From assembly GCA_963921825.1 (NCBI GenBank), contig OY997588.1:58288803-58352802 (forward strand): DNA of 64,000 bases, given 5' to 3'. Position numbers and translations under genes: made by a program. Below, piece after piece: positions 45,093-55,394 of this stretch. Numbering within the stretch: position 1 is the first letter of the stretch; each line of letters starts with the position of its first letter. Source of the DNA: Erodium maritimum. Its lineage: Eukaryota; Streptophyta; Magnoliopsida; Geraniales; Geraniaceae. Below the pieces are notes generated by a model. The model had not been told where the DNA came from. It searched no databases and was given only the letters and a program-made list of their open reading frames with translations.

Positions 45093-45572
45093 GGTTAAAT
45101 ATCGAAACTTACTCTTAAGTATTGGTCACGAATATTACACTACTCATGTTTTCAAAATGAACACTACGCTACCTTTAAGTATTGGTCACACAATTTTGTT
45201 AGTAAAAATGGACGGAATTTTCCATTCCGTTAGTCATATGACCTCAAGTGTCATATAATGGATGGTAAAATGACGTTTTCCCCTTAATTATATGACCTCT
45301 ACACATTTTATAAGGAACGTTACCATTGTACCCTCGTTATTGTTCCTTGTAAAATGTATAGAGGTCAAATACATGAGGGGAAAAATCGTCATTTTACCAT
45401 CCATTATATGACACTTGAGGTCATATGACTAACGGAATGAAAAATTCCGTCCATTTTTACTAAAAAAAATCGTGTGACCAATACTGAAAGGTAGTGTAGT
45501 GTTCATTTTGAAAATGTAGGTAGTGTAGTGTTTGTGACCAATCCTTAAGAGTAAGTTTCAATATTTAACCCT
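45093..45572. mobile_element. Long-TIR MITE (MULE-type), 9-bp TSD
   Basis: A 480-bp near-perfect palindrome with arms of about 230 bp. The left arm begins GGTTAAATATCGAAACTTAC and the right arm ends TAAGTTTCAATATTTAACCC. Flanked by AAAATAAAA at 45084-45092 and 45573-45581. A 9-bp TSD with long TIRs fits nonautonomous Mutator-like elements. A second copy is in p24 intron 1. Confidence 0.8.
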
Positions 45573-45695
45573 AAAATAAAAGTACAAGATTCTAAATTGT
45601 GTTACCGTTTTTCTCGGACGTTGAGATTAGGGTTCCGCCGACTTCGTGTGTGCTGATTTGTGACGGCGTTTGTTCGGCTTCGGTTTGTGTTTCCG

Positions 45696-46619
45696 ATGGG
45701 TTCGAGTGTTGACGAATTGCAACTTCAGTTGCAGGGAATGGTAATCGATAGTGATGATGAGGGTTTAAGCATGACGGAAGAACTTCTACGCAAGGAAGGA
45801 GAGAGATATCGATATGGAATTGCGGCGAAAGTTCTAACGGAGAAACCGATCAAGGTAGCAGTGTTTCGCACGGTGATGAAGAACATATGGAATGCCCAAG
45901 GTATACCGACTCAAACCTTGAAACCAGGAGTTACGGGATTCTTTTTTGCATCTGAAAAGGATCGGCATAGGGTTTTGGAGAAAGAGCCTTGGACATTTAA
46001 TAAAGCCTTGTTTTCTTTGACGAAGTACTCGGGTGAAGACGATGTAAACGGACTGGAGTTTGATCATAATGCTCTATGGGTTCAAATGCACAATTTACCG
46101 TTTAATGCTTTAAGCAAGGAAGTTGGAGAGCTCATTGTTGACCGGTTGGGTGGAAGGTTGGAGGTGGGGAGCAATGAGGAGGGGAGAGCGTGGGAGGATT
46201 ATCTCAGGGTTAGGGTAAGATGGAAGGTTGATCAACCTCTCAGGACTACTATGAAGTTGTGGTTAGAGGACAAACAAAAACCGACCATCACTTGTTTAAG
46301 GTACGAACGTCTCCCTGACTTTTGTTATGGTTGTGGTAGACTGGTGCATTGGGAAAATGATTGCTTGGATAATGATAGGGAGAATAACCTAAGCAAGAAG
46401 AGATATGGTAATCATATGCGAGGTGAACCGCCGAGGGAGAGGGGGCAGGAGTCGTATCAACGACCTTCAGATTCTAGGGACAATTATGCAAAGAAGAAAT
46501 CGAAGGGGGGAGGAAGTAATACTCAGACCTCGAATGGAAATAGAGGACGGAGATCTGAGTCTCCGGTTGAGTCTAGAGTTCGGTCGATTGGGACTGGAGG
46601 TCATTTGGGTGTGGGTTGA
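45696..46619 (+). CDS. LINE ORF1: DUF4283 + zf-CCHC_4 protein
   Basis: An intact 307-codon frame from ATG 45696; the track-like start 36 bp earlier is a GTG and is not preferred. The DUF4283-like region spans about residues 50-170 (FRTVMKNIWNAQG, PGVTGFFFASEKDRHRVLEK, WVQMHNLPFNALSKEVG). A YERLPDFCYGCGRLVHWEND knuckle with CX2CX4HX4C spacing stands at about 208-228. A basic, Ser/Gly-rich tail follows. In plant L1 elements this protein coats the element RNA. Because it is open throughout, it could in principle still be translated, but expression is unknown. It is separated from ORF2 by about 450 bp that contains a second open, shifted frame (46620-47063), probably the original ORF1 C-terminus. 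Confidence 0.8.
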   Translation: MGSSVDELQLQLQGMVIDSDDEGLSMTEELLRKEGERYRYGIAAKVLTEKPIKVAVFRTVMKNIWNAQGIPTQTLKPGVTGFFFASEKDRHRVLEKEPWTFNKALFSLTKYSGEDDVNGLEFDHNALWVQMHNLPFNALSKEVGELIVDRLGGRLEVGSNEEGRAWEDYLRVRVRWKVDQPLRTTMKLWLEDKQKPTITCLRYERLPDFCYGCGRLVHWENDCLDNDRENNLSKKRYGNHMRGEPPRERGQESYQRPSDSRDNYAKKKSKGGGSNTQTSNGNRGRRSESPVESRVRSIGTGGHLGVG

Positions 46620-47064
46620 GTGCTGGATGTAGTTGGAGTTCGGCCTAGGAGGTTGGAGGAGGTGGAGGAAGGACGAAAGAGAGCTGCATTTACTGAGGAA
46701 ATGATTATTGATTCGGGAAAGGAAGGTAATGATGTGGAAGGGCAGAGTAAAGTAGGAGTTGAACAAGTACTGTCTGGAGTATTTAATGTGCAGCAGAGGG
46801 GGTCTGCGGCTCAAATCAATGAAGTGAGGAAATGGAAGTCAAAAGAGATGTCAAAGTCTACTACGAGTGCTAAAGAAGCTTTGGTGTCAGTGGCTTTTGG
46901 GGGGGTTAAAGAAGCATTAGGGGTACAAGCCAGTATTATGAGGAAGAGGAAGGCAGATGGTGTTGAAGCTGAACTGGAGTCTGGAAATGATGTTCCTGCG
47001 ACATATGAGGATTCGATGCAGTTGTTGGCGAGGGTTGTAAAGCAACCACGCCAGTCGCAATAAT

Positions 47065-50000
47065 AGTGCTATCTTGGAACTGCTGAGGGCTTGGGAACCA
47101 TGGGGCAAAACAGTTCATAATTGATTTTATAAATCACAAGCGGCCCAATATTGTGTTCTTGTGTGAAACAAAGGTAGAAGGTGCAGAACTGGAAACTATT
47201 AACAGAAATGTGGGTATGGAGGGCCTATTAGTGGTCCCGAGTAGGGGAGCTAGTGGAGGCGTAGCAATGTTTTGGAGGGAAAAGGAGGGGGCCAGTTACT
47301 ATCTTACGGAGTGGATTATGTTGATCTGGTGTACAAGAAAGAACATGGGACAGAATTTCGAGTGACAGGTATCTATGGTAAACCTAAAAGGGAGCATAGA
47401 CCAGAAACTTGGAGATTAATAAAAAAATCTGGCGGAGAAGTGGGAAGGCCCGTGGATGGTGATTGGAGACCTAAACAATGTAATGGGTAATGAGGATACA
47501 CGTGGGACAACACCTTGTCCTGATTGGTTTCTGGAGGGGTTTCAGGAGGCTTTGGAGTGGAGCGTTTTGCGGGATGTTCCCATCGAAGGGCACATATATA
47601 CTTGAGAACGGGGAAGGCATAGGCCGGATGGGATGGAGATACAACTTGACAGGGCAACGGTCAATGGAGCTTGGGTGGTCCGACTACCTGATACTAGACT
47701 GGTACACGACAGATTATCCACATCGTATCACGCTCCAATAATAGCTCTTTGTGAGAGGGAGCACGGATTGGGTGGGAGGAGGGCCTTCAGGTTTGAATAG
47801 GGGTGGCTCCGTGACGGAGGTTGTGATAGGGTTACGCATGAGGTATGGGAGAGGGATAGGGAGACTCCGTTGATGGATAAGTGTAGACGGCTGGCAGAAA
47901 ATGTGTCTAGTTGGGCTCGGACCGAATACGAGTATGTAGAGAGAGAAATTAAAAATTGTCAAAGGGAGATGAATAGACTACTTGGTTGGTGGGGAAGAGG
48001 CAATGGTGTTCAGATCCAGAGACTAGGGGGCAAGCTAAATGAATTGTTAAGCAGGAAACATATTGCTTGGAAACAGAGAGCAAAACAACATTGGTTGGGA
48101 AAGGGTGATGCAAATACTAAATATTTTCATGTTAAGGCTTCAGCAAGAAGGAGGAGAAAGAGAGTTGCAAGAATTCGGAACAAGCAGGGCTACTGGGTGG
48201 CCTAGGGGACTAGTCTGGAGGAGACGATCACCGAGTATTTTGAGGAGCTTTTTACGGCGGGTGAGGGGGGTCCGGAAACGGTTAGTGACCTGATTCCTCT
48301 ATCGGTCACGGCTGAGGATAATGTAGAACTTCTGAAGCCGGTGGCTCAGGATGAGGTGACGCGGGCCGTAATGAGTATGGAGCGGCTGAAATCCCCGGGC
48401 CCGGACGGGTTAAACTCGGGGTTCTTTCAGCATTATTGGGGGTTGATGGGTCAAGAAATAGGGGACATGGTGAGAAGGGTGTTTCAGGAAGGAAGACTTC
48501 CGGAAAGGTTGAATGATATTAATCTGGTGCTCATATCGAAGACCAGGGTGTCTGAGGGGATGAGTGATTTTAAACCTATTGCCTTGTGCAATGTTTTTTA
48601 TAAGGTGGTTACAAAGGTGATAGTGAACTGGATGAAGGGTTTTCTACACAAGATTATCTCGCCCGCGCAAAGTGCTTTTTTGACAGGGAGGTTAATTACT
48701 GATAATATCATACTTTATGGGGAAGTGCTTCATTATTTGAGGGGAAGGAAGAATGGAAACCAAGGAGTAATGGCGATGAAGGTAGATATGATTAAGGCTT
48801 ATGATCGTCTGGATGGGTCTTATTTGGAACATGTTCTGGTAAGGTTGGGGTTCCAAGAGAAGTGGGTGGGTTTGATCATGACTTGTGTACGGTCGACTCT
48901 ATGGGTGGAGGCGGAGGGGAGACATATAGGCCCGTTGAGGTCGGAACGAGGGATACAGCAGGGAGACCCGTTGTCGCCATATTTTTTTTTATTATATGTG
49001 CAGAGGGTTTGGCCCCGGTTATTGAGAAACAGGAATTGGAACGCAGAATTCAAGGGTGTAAAATTGCTCGTAACGCTCCATCGATTTCACACTTGTTTTT
49101 TGCGGACGATAGTTTTTTCTTCTCCAGGGCCAGAGTGGAGGAGGCGGAGGAGTGGAAGGATCTATTGAGGAGGTATGAGATGGCTTCGGGACAGAAGTTT
49201 AATCCAGTAGAGTCCTCTATCACTTTCAGCCCGAACACGCCGACGATGACCCGCCAGGTGATTAGAGATGTGATGGGGATGAATGAGGTAGAGGATCTGG
49301 GGCTGTACTTGGGGTTACCTTCGACCCTTGATAGAAGTAAGTATAACTCGTTTCGCTTTCTTAAGGAACGTATTGTGGCGAGACTGAGGAGTTGGGATGA
49401 ATTGATGCTTAGTAAGGCAAGGAAAGAAGTGCTCTTGAAAGCTGTAATTCAGGCTTTACCCACGTATACTATGAGGTTTTTAAACTCCCAAGTCGGTTGA
49501 TACAGGAAATTGAAATACAGATGAATAGGTATTGGTGGACTCATGATGTGAAGACAGGAAGGGGTATAAAGTGAAAGAATTGGGATAAATTGTGTAGACA
49601 TAAACTTCAGGGTGGTTTGGGATTTAAACATCTACATGATTTCAATGTGGCTATGCTAGCCAAGCAGGGGTGGAGACTGCTTACTCAACCAGAAAGTTTG
49701 GTAGCCCGGGTATTGAAGGCCAAGTACTATAGTGAGGGAAACTTTTTAAATACGGGACCGAAACAGGGTGGAAGCTTTTTATTGTCTAGCATTTTGGCAG
49801 AGCAAGACTTAGTGAGGAAGGGTGTTCGGAGGAGGATAGAGGATGGACAGGGTACAGGAGTCTTGGGTGTCCAGTGGCTACATACGGACACGAGGTTGGT
49901 GGAGGGGGCTTTTACGGGTCTAGACACGGCCTGTGTTGGTGATTATATTACTGAGTTACAAAAATGGGACAGGGAGAAGGTTGAGGTGGAGTTCGAAGGG

Positions 50001-51033
50001 TCGGATGCAGCTGCAGTGCTTCAATTTCCTTTGCCGAATATCCCGATCCCGGATGGTTGGTGTTGGTGGGGAGCACGGGATGGCATGTTTCGAGTGAGGG
50101 AGGCCTACATAATGCTTCAAAACCAGAATGGGAGGTGGAGGGAGGAGGATCGAGATCCTTTTTGGAGAAAGGTGTGGAGGTTGGAAGTGCCGAAAAAAGT
50201 GAAACACACCCAAAGAATGTGAACCTATATGGTCGTTATGCCCTGATGAGCCCGGATTGTGGTATTTGTGGAAATCCGGAAATTGAGGACCATATATTGT
50301 TTAAATGCACGGATATGGAGAAGATGTGGGAGAGGTTGGATTTGGTGGTACTCGGGGGAATGGTAGAGCCGAGACAATGGCTTGCGTATTGTTGGAGCTT
50401 GAATAAGCCGAGATCAGTAGAGAGGAGGCAGGAGGTGATCGGGGAAGAGGGAGTGTGGTGGGCAGCGGATAGGTTGCTCCGAGATTGGAAGGCGGCTCAG
50501 GCTGGTAGTGTTGTCGAGCTTCAAGGGGGTGGGGACCAAGATCGTACATGGAGAAAGCCGGAGCCGGGGATGGTGAAGGTAAATGTGGACGGGGCGGCCT
50601 TGGATCCCGTGGGGGTGGAGGTGGTATGGTTTGTAGGAGTGACTCAGGCGAAGCCATTAACGCTCGATGTGTTGTGCTGCCAGGAAAACAGAGTCAAGAG
50701 CTCATAGAGATTATCACAATTTATGAGGCTCTATCTTGGGTGTACGAAGAGGGATGGTCTGCAGGTTCAATTGAATCCGATTGTCAAAATGTCGTCCGGA
50801 CCATAAATGGTGAAGGTATGATTTTATCTCCCAATGGGTCCGATTATAATGAAGTGTCGAGCGAAGCTGAAGGTCCTAACGAATTTTAAATTAGTTTTTG
50901 TATGTAGAGAGGCTAATAGAGTTGCCCACACTTTAGCTCGTAATGCTTGCGATTGGTGTACTGTTGATTGGCAGATCTCGGAGATCCCCCAGGTTCTCCG
51001 GGATTGTTTGTCCAACGATTTGTTGAATTAATA
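47065..51033 (+). pseudogene. LINE ORF2 remnant (endonuclease, RT, RNase H)
   Basis: Endonuclease starts SWNC-like at about 47073 and shows FLCETKVEG and GASGGVAMFW (47150-47280), then loses frame. RT is open for 275 codons at 48341-49168 (KSPGPDGLNSGFFQHYW, NLVLISKT, PIALCNVFYKVVTKVI, SAFLTGRLITDNI, KVDMIKAYDRLDGSYLE, RGIQQGDPLSPYFF). A frameshift near 49000 moves the catalytic FADDS to another frame (49096-49110), followed by DLGLYLGLPS. zf-RVT-like FWRKVWRLEVPKKVKH lies at 50160-50210. RNase H begins MVKVNVDGAALD (50571) in yet another frame and ends NRVAHTLARNA (50913 on), stopping at 51031. At least four frame breaks. Confidence 0.85.
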
Positions 51034-51068
51034 CAAATATCGCATCTTCAAAAAAAAGTTGATTAATG

Positions 51069-52514
51069 GGAAAATTAAAAATAACCTCTTCTGTTGTTAG
51101 GGTTTCCGACTCTCTCTCCCACGCTTTTCTCGATTTTCATACTTTTTTCGCTTCCCAATGACGTCGTCCCGGCATAACAGCCGTCACCCACAACCACCAA
51201 CCATGTGGCCACGCTGTACTCGAGTCACTCCGCACCTCCTACTACACCTATGGCCGACAAGCCTAGGAAAATGCTTCCCAAGCCTTCGGTATTGTTCACA
51301 AAACTCATCTGAGCGAGGAAGAAGCCAATTTGTCCATTGTTGATCCTTCTCACACCACTATTCCTATTGGATCCTCTCTTGACAGAGGTAGCTCCATTCA
51401 TGCCAACTTCCATCTCCGACCGCCTCCTTTACTGACCTCATTCATCTACGTCAATCCTTACCGTACTAGGTGCGGTATTTGATTAAACGCTCCTCCTTTT
51501 GATGGAAGACCTTCTTTCTCTACATGATGGATTTTCTGTCTTGTCTATGGAGGCGGAGGAAGGTCGTGTGATACTCGTTCCATAGGACCCTCTGGTAGAA
51601 AAACGGAGATCGGGTTTGTTGGTCGCCTCTTCACATCTTGCCACGACGACCGCTTATCATGGAGGGCCTGACGATGAAGGTGTGGAACCACCGTGATATC
51701 ATCATCAAAAACCTCGGTTGGGGAATCTCTAAGTTTTACTTCTCTTCTCAGATGGAGAAAGACCGGATTCACAAGGAGGGGTCGTGGTCGTTCAAGCGGG
51801 CACCGCTCTTCCATGAAGATATCCAACAAAGGGTGAACCCGATCACATTCCCTTTTTCTTGCTTCCAGATGACTACACGAATTTTTGATCTCCCCTTAGA
51901 CGGTCTCACGGACACGACGGGCTTTTAAGTGGGCGAGTCACTAAGGGGCTTTGCGGTTACCAGACGCACAACTCAGCCATACCCTAGGGAGGGGTTCAAT
52001 TTTGCAAGGATCTGGCCACCCCACCCCGTTCCTCTATCTGCATGCACATCTTGGGCCATGCATGTTTAACTAAGGCTCGCATCAAGTACAAGCATGTGGA
52101 TGTATCAGACATCCTGGACCGTGTTTATGCTTCACTTGTGGATGTATCAGGCATGTTAACCTTCACTTCCATCGAGGACAACGGTCAAATCTCACCTTCA
52201 CCCCCGGCTTTTGACACCCCGATTGGTAGAGATCAGGCAGAACTCGATCCCAAGCCTCTTCTTTGTCTCGGATTCCGCCTCGGACGTCTCATCCTCACCT
52301 TCCCTTAAGGGTCTCCACCGAAAGACCAATATGTTATGTAGACAAAACATACTGTTCTAAGTCGAACAAGGAAAAGCACATAAACTCAAGCAACAACGTG
52401 GAATCATCACCAAAGGAATCCATCCCCTCTATAATAGCCTTGAATTTAAATCAAAAGGTTAGCGTCCTGAGTTGCCCTATTCAAATTTTGTTAATCATCA
52501 TATTCCTTCCAATT
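51069..52514 (+). mobile_element. RT-less LINE ORF1 fragment (copy E)
   Basis: It begins with a leader typical of these elements (GTTAGGGTTTCCGACTCTCT at 51098) and contains a DUF4283-like stretch in a 96-codon frame at 51638-51928 (NLGWGISKFYFSSQMEKDRI, KEGSWSFKRAPLFHEDIQ). Frames are broken before and after. It continues until another element inserted at 52515. The direct repeat TTGATTAATG lies on both sides of the whole stack (51059-51068 and 54695-54704), the right copy preceded by GAAAAAAC, which may be the displaced poly(A) of E. Confidence 0.55.
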
Positions 52515-54190
52515 TTTTTTTGAGTAAAAGCGACTTTCATTCCTTTAAAAGAGTCAGTACATACTTGTAAGCCATACCGGGACAAACATAATAACCCTGT
52601 AACTACAATAACGTCTAGGACGTTATGTTGAGATGCCATAGAGGCGACCTAAAACCGACACCAAAGATAATGAACTAGAAAAGTAATGAAATAAACACTT
52701 AAATCTAATAACGAGAAACTAAGAGACAATAAAACTGAAACCCGCTGACGATCACTGCTTAAGGGGGTCTGAATACCGTTGGGCCTCCCGAGGGCGACGC
52801 TCTACTTCGTTGATAAACCCGAACTTGTGATCGACAGTATAGAAGGGCTGACAGGGCACCCTCAGAGACTCCTTCCTGTCCCTGAGGCCTACATGCTGAC
52901 TCATGCGTGTCGGCTGGGCTATTCCCCAGCCCTTGCCCGAACCGTGACTCTTCAGCCACCCCTTTCTTCTACTGCCGGTTGCTCCAGCACTGGAACTTCG
53001 AAAATTTCCTGACCTCTACCCGTGAACACTCCTCCATAGGATCACGGGGTCATAGCCATTGAGTCCACCAAGGGTTGGTCCCATACTGGATGCCCTAGAG
53101 GTAAAGGATCCAAGGACAGTGGGGATCATTCGTCCCCCAGGCCCATCCACACCGCGCCGCCATCCATACCGCCGCCGTGTCCGAGAACCATCCCATGTTG
53201 CCTTAGCCAAGGTCCCCGAAAGCCCTCGCAAGCCAGTGAGCAGCCTCAACCGGGTTTTAGCGGTAGAGTAGACCGACGGTCCCAATCAGGATTGTAATAC
53301 GCCAAGGGCTCCACCAGAAGAGGCCGATGACGCCGCTCCTCGAACAGCCCAGAGCACCACCCACTACGGTCACTGGTAGGCAAGGCAACCCTAACCGGAG
53401 GTCGAGGGCCCTCCTTCATGGCGAAGGCCCGACTGGTTCAATACGTGGTGGAGGTCGAAGAGACCCAGCTTATCGGCCTAGTCGGAGCTTCGTACCACCA
53501 ACCCAAATCGCCCTGATCCTCCCAGGGGAGAATCCGAGAAGGAGGGCCAACCGGATGCCCGCTCTTTCCGTTCAGCAGCATCGGGCCCAAAGCAAGGTCA
53601 TGGGTCAAACCAGCAGGAGGGCTTGGCCTCGAGAATCGAGGGAAGACGCTGGTACTGGACAGAGGAGCCCACGATCGCCCCCTTGCAAAACCTTGACGTG
53701 GTGGAAAGGGCGACCTAGTTGTCCGTCCCTACGGATACATCATCGCCCGATTCGTCCAGCGCCGCTTCAACACAGACGAAAGGGAGAGGGGGAGGAAGAG
53801 GCCGACGGGTACAACGGTGCACGACGACGATTCGGTCCCGGTGGAGAGGGAGAGGGGGGGGATGAGGATGACGAGATAAGGATCAGGCTAGGAGGCTTAT
53901 AGCTCCAATCCCCCGACACAGGCTCCGAAAAGCTATGCATGAGGACCAGGGAGGATGTGACAGGACGAAGCGACGCTGACAGGGTGTCAGCACCGGATGC
54001 GGCTGATGGGGCAGGGCCCAAGGCGAGAACCTTCGGGGAGACAGGGCGTGAGGGTGGAGCAGGCATGGAAGGAGGCAGAGGGGGAGACGCTGGTGGAGAG
54101 ACAGAGCGTGCAGCCTGTTCGGCGAAGTACGCAGAGATACGGAAACACATGGTGATTAGGGTTTTGGAAGCTATGGTCTCGACAGAAGCA
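52515..54190 (-). mobile_element. RT-less LINE derivative (copy F) with 10-bp TSD
   Basis: Flanked by exact CCTTCCAATT repeats at 52505-52514 and 54191-54200. A poly(T) at its left end marks minus orientation. The 1,676-bp interior starts (5' end near 54190) with a TTCCAAAACCCTAATCACC leader and an ATG-containing Ala/Pro/Ser-rich frame. No RT or EN motifs. The tail (52740-52520) resembles copies A, B and C weakly. Inserted into copy E next to copy C. Confidence 0.75.
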
Positions 54191-54200
54191 CCTTCCAATT

Positions 54201-54690
54201 GTTTTTTTAAACGAGTAGAGAGTTATTGTATTACTGTAGAACAACAACTTTACAGGGTAGTACATAACTGTCCAGGATTCCAGATATTTGTCCCGATCGA
54301 CCGTAGTCCATCAGGCACTCATGGATCCATAAATGTAGTATGCTTTGAATCGCAGATCCGAACTTAGGAGTTCCTCTTAACGACATTTCAAAATAACTAA
54401 AACCCAAAGTCTTAAACCTAACTAGCGAAAAATTTATTCGACCTAAACCAGAATAAAAAGCATGAAGTAATGCCTTTGGTGCGGATTTCCCGAGACTCCC
54501 CGGCAGTAGTAGCCCCGGGTCTGTGGATATAGGTCCCAGTCAGACCATTCCACCCCGCCGGGTCCTATCATCCGTCCTGTGGAGGGTCAAGTCCCTCCAA
54601 CTGCATTCCAACTGCTCCTGTACAGACCCCTATCTCCGATACTTGGCCCTTAACCGGTCCCAACGGGACCCACTGCTCGCCGTCAAGAAA
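54201..54690 (-). mobile_element. LINE 3' fragment (copy C)
   Basis: Starts with poly(T) at 54202-54208. On the minus strand it aligns by eye with copy A's 3' 370 bp, including GGCGGGGTGG, CCACAGACCCGG, GGAGTCTCGG, GTTCGGATCTGC and CGATCGGGACAAA, in the same order. 5'-truncated near 54690. It shows that A and C belong to the same 3'-UTR family. Confidence 0.7.
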
Positions 54691-54704
54691 AAACTTGATT
54701 AATG

Positions 54705-55394
54705 TCATTTAAAAATATCGTTTAGACAGTTGTTGGAGTGTATTTTTTTTCATTTTAATCCTTCTGTAATGGGCTTGGGCCGAAACCAGACCGGATTATC
54801 ATATGAGAAACCAGGACCATAGATCCAGCGGATCACAAATTCAAGCGGAGCACAGAAGCATCAGGTACACTTAAGCCCAGGTTATAATAATATCTTGCGA
54901 CAGCTCAATCTTCGGACCACGAAAGAATGATATAGAGCTCCGAGAGTTGGACGAACTGCCATTGCGAGACTTCTGATAGAAAAGCAGAGCCGGTCCGAAC
55001 CTAGATTTCGTGAAGCATAAGATTCTTACCAGATTCATTGGGGGAAAAAGGTGATTTTTTTTTCTTTCAGCATCATAATTGGTCCCATCAGTAAATCCAT
55101 AATTGATCTGTCGATTCTTGTGAGAAAATTGCCTTTCTCGGTTTCTCCGTTTGGTTTCTTAGAAACCCAGAAAGGAACAGAGCTCAATTTTGTTTTCTCA
55201 GTAACCAAACATGTATGGGTTTCATCTGATTCACAATCCCAGATGGGTGCGGCCCTTATTTTCCTGGAAAAAATACATACCTTGAAGCTTATATTATGAT
55301 TTCGTGTATGTGGGTTTTACTTGTTGTACAAATTTATGATATGGTCTTGTTGTGCTTCATTGATTTTTGTAGCTGTTTATGTGAAAATCTACAG
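54705..55394 (+). promoter_or_regulatory. Upstream region and 5'UTR of the p24 gene
   Basis: No gene or clear element is seen between the LINE stack and the p24 start. T/C-rich GATTTTTTTTTCTTTCAG near 55052-55069 is a splice-acceptor-like site, so a 5'UTR intron is possible. The transcription start was not identified. Confidence 0.35.

Larger units (their letters stand above)
45600..51057 (+). mobile_element. Near full-length LINE (L1-type)
   Basis: Leader from about 45600, ORF1 at 45696-46619, ORF2 remnants from about 47065 to 51031, and a poly(A) of eight at 51050-51057. ORF2 domains appear in the expected order: endonuclease, reverse transcriptase, zf-RVT and RNase H. This is the only LINE in the window with both ORFs recognisable. 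Frameshifts in ORF2 make it non-autonomous now. A target-site duplication was not resolved. Confidence 0.85.
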
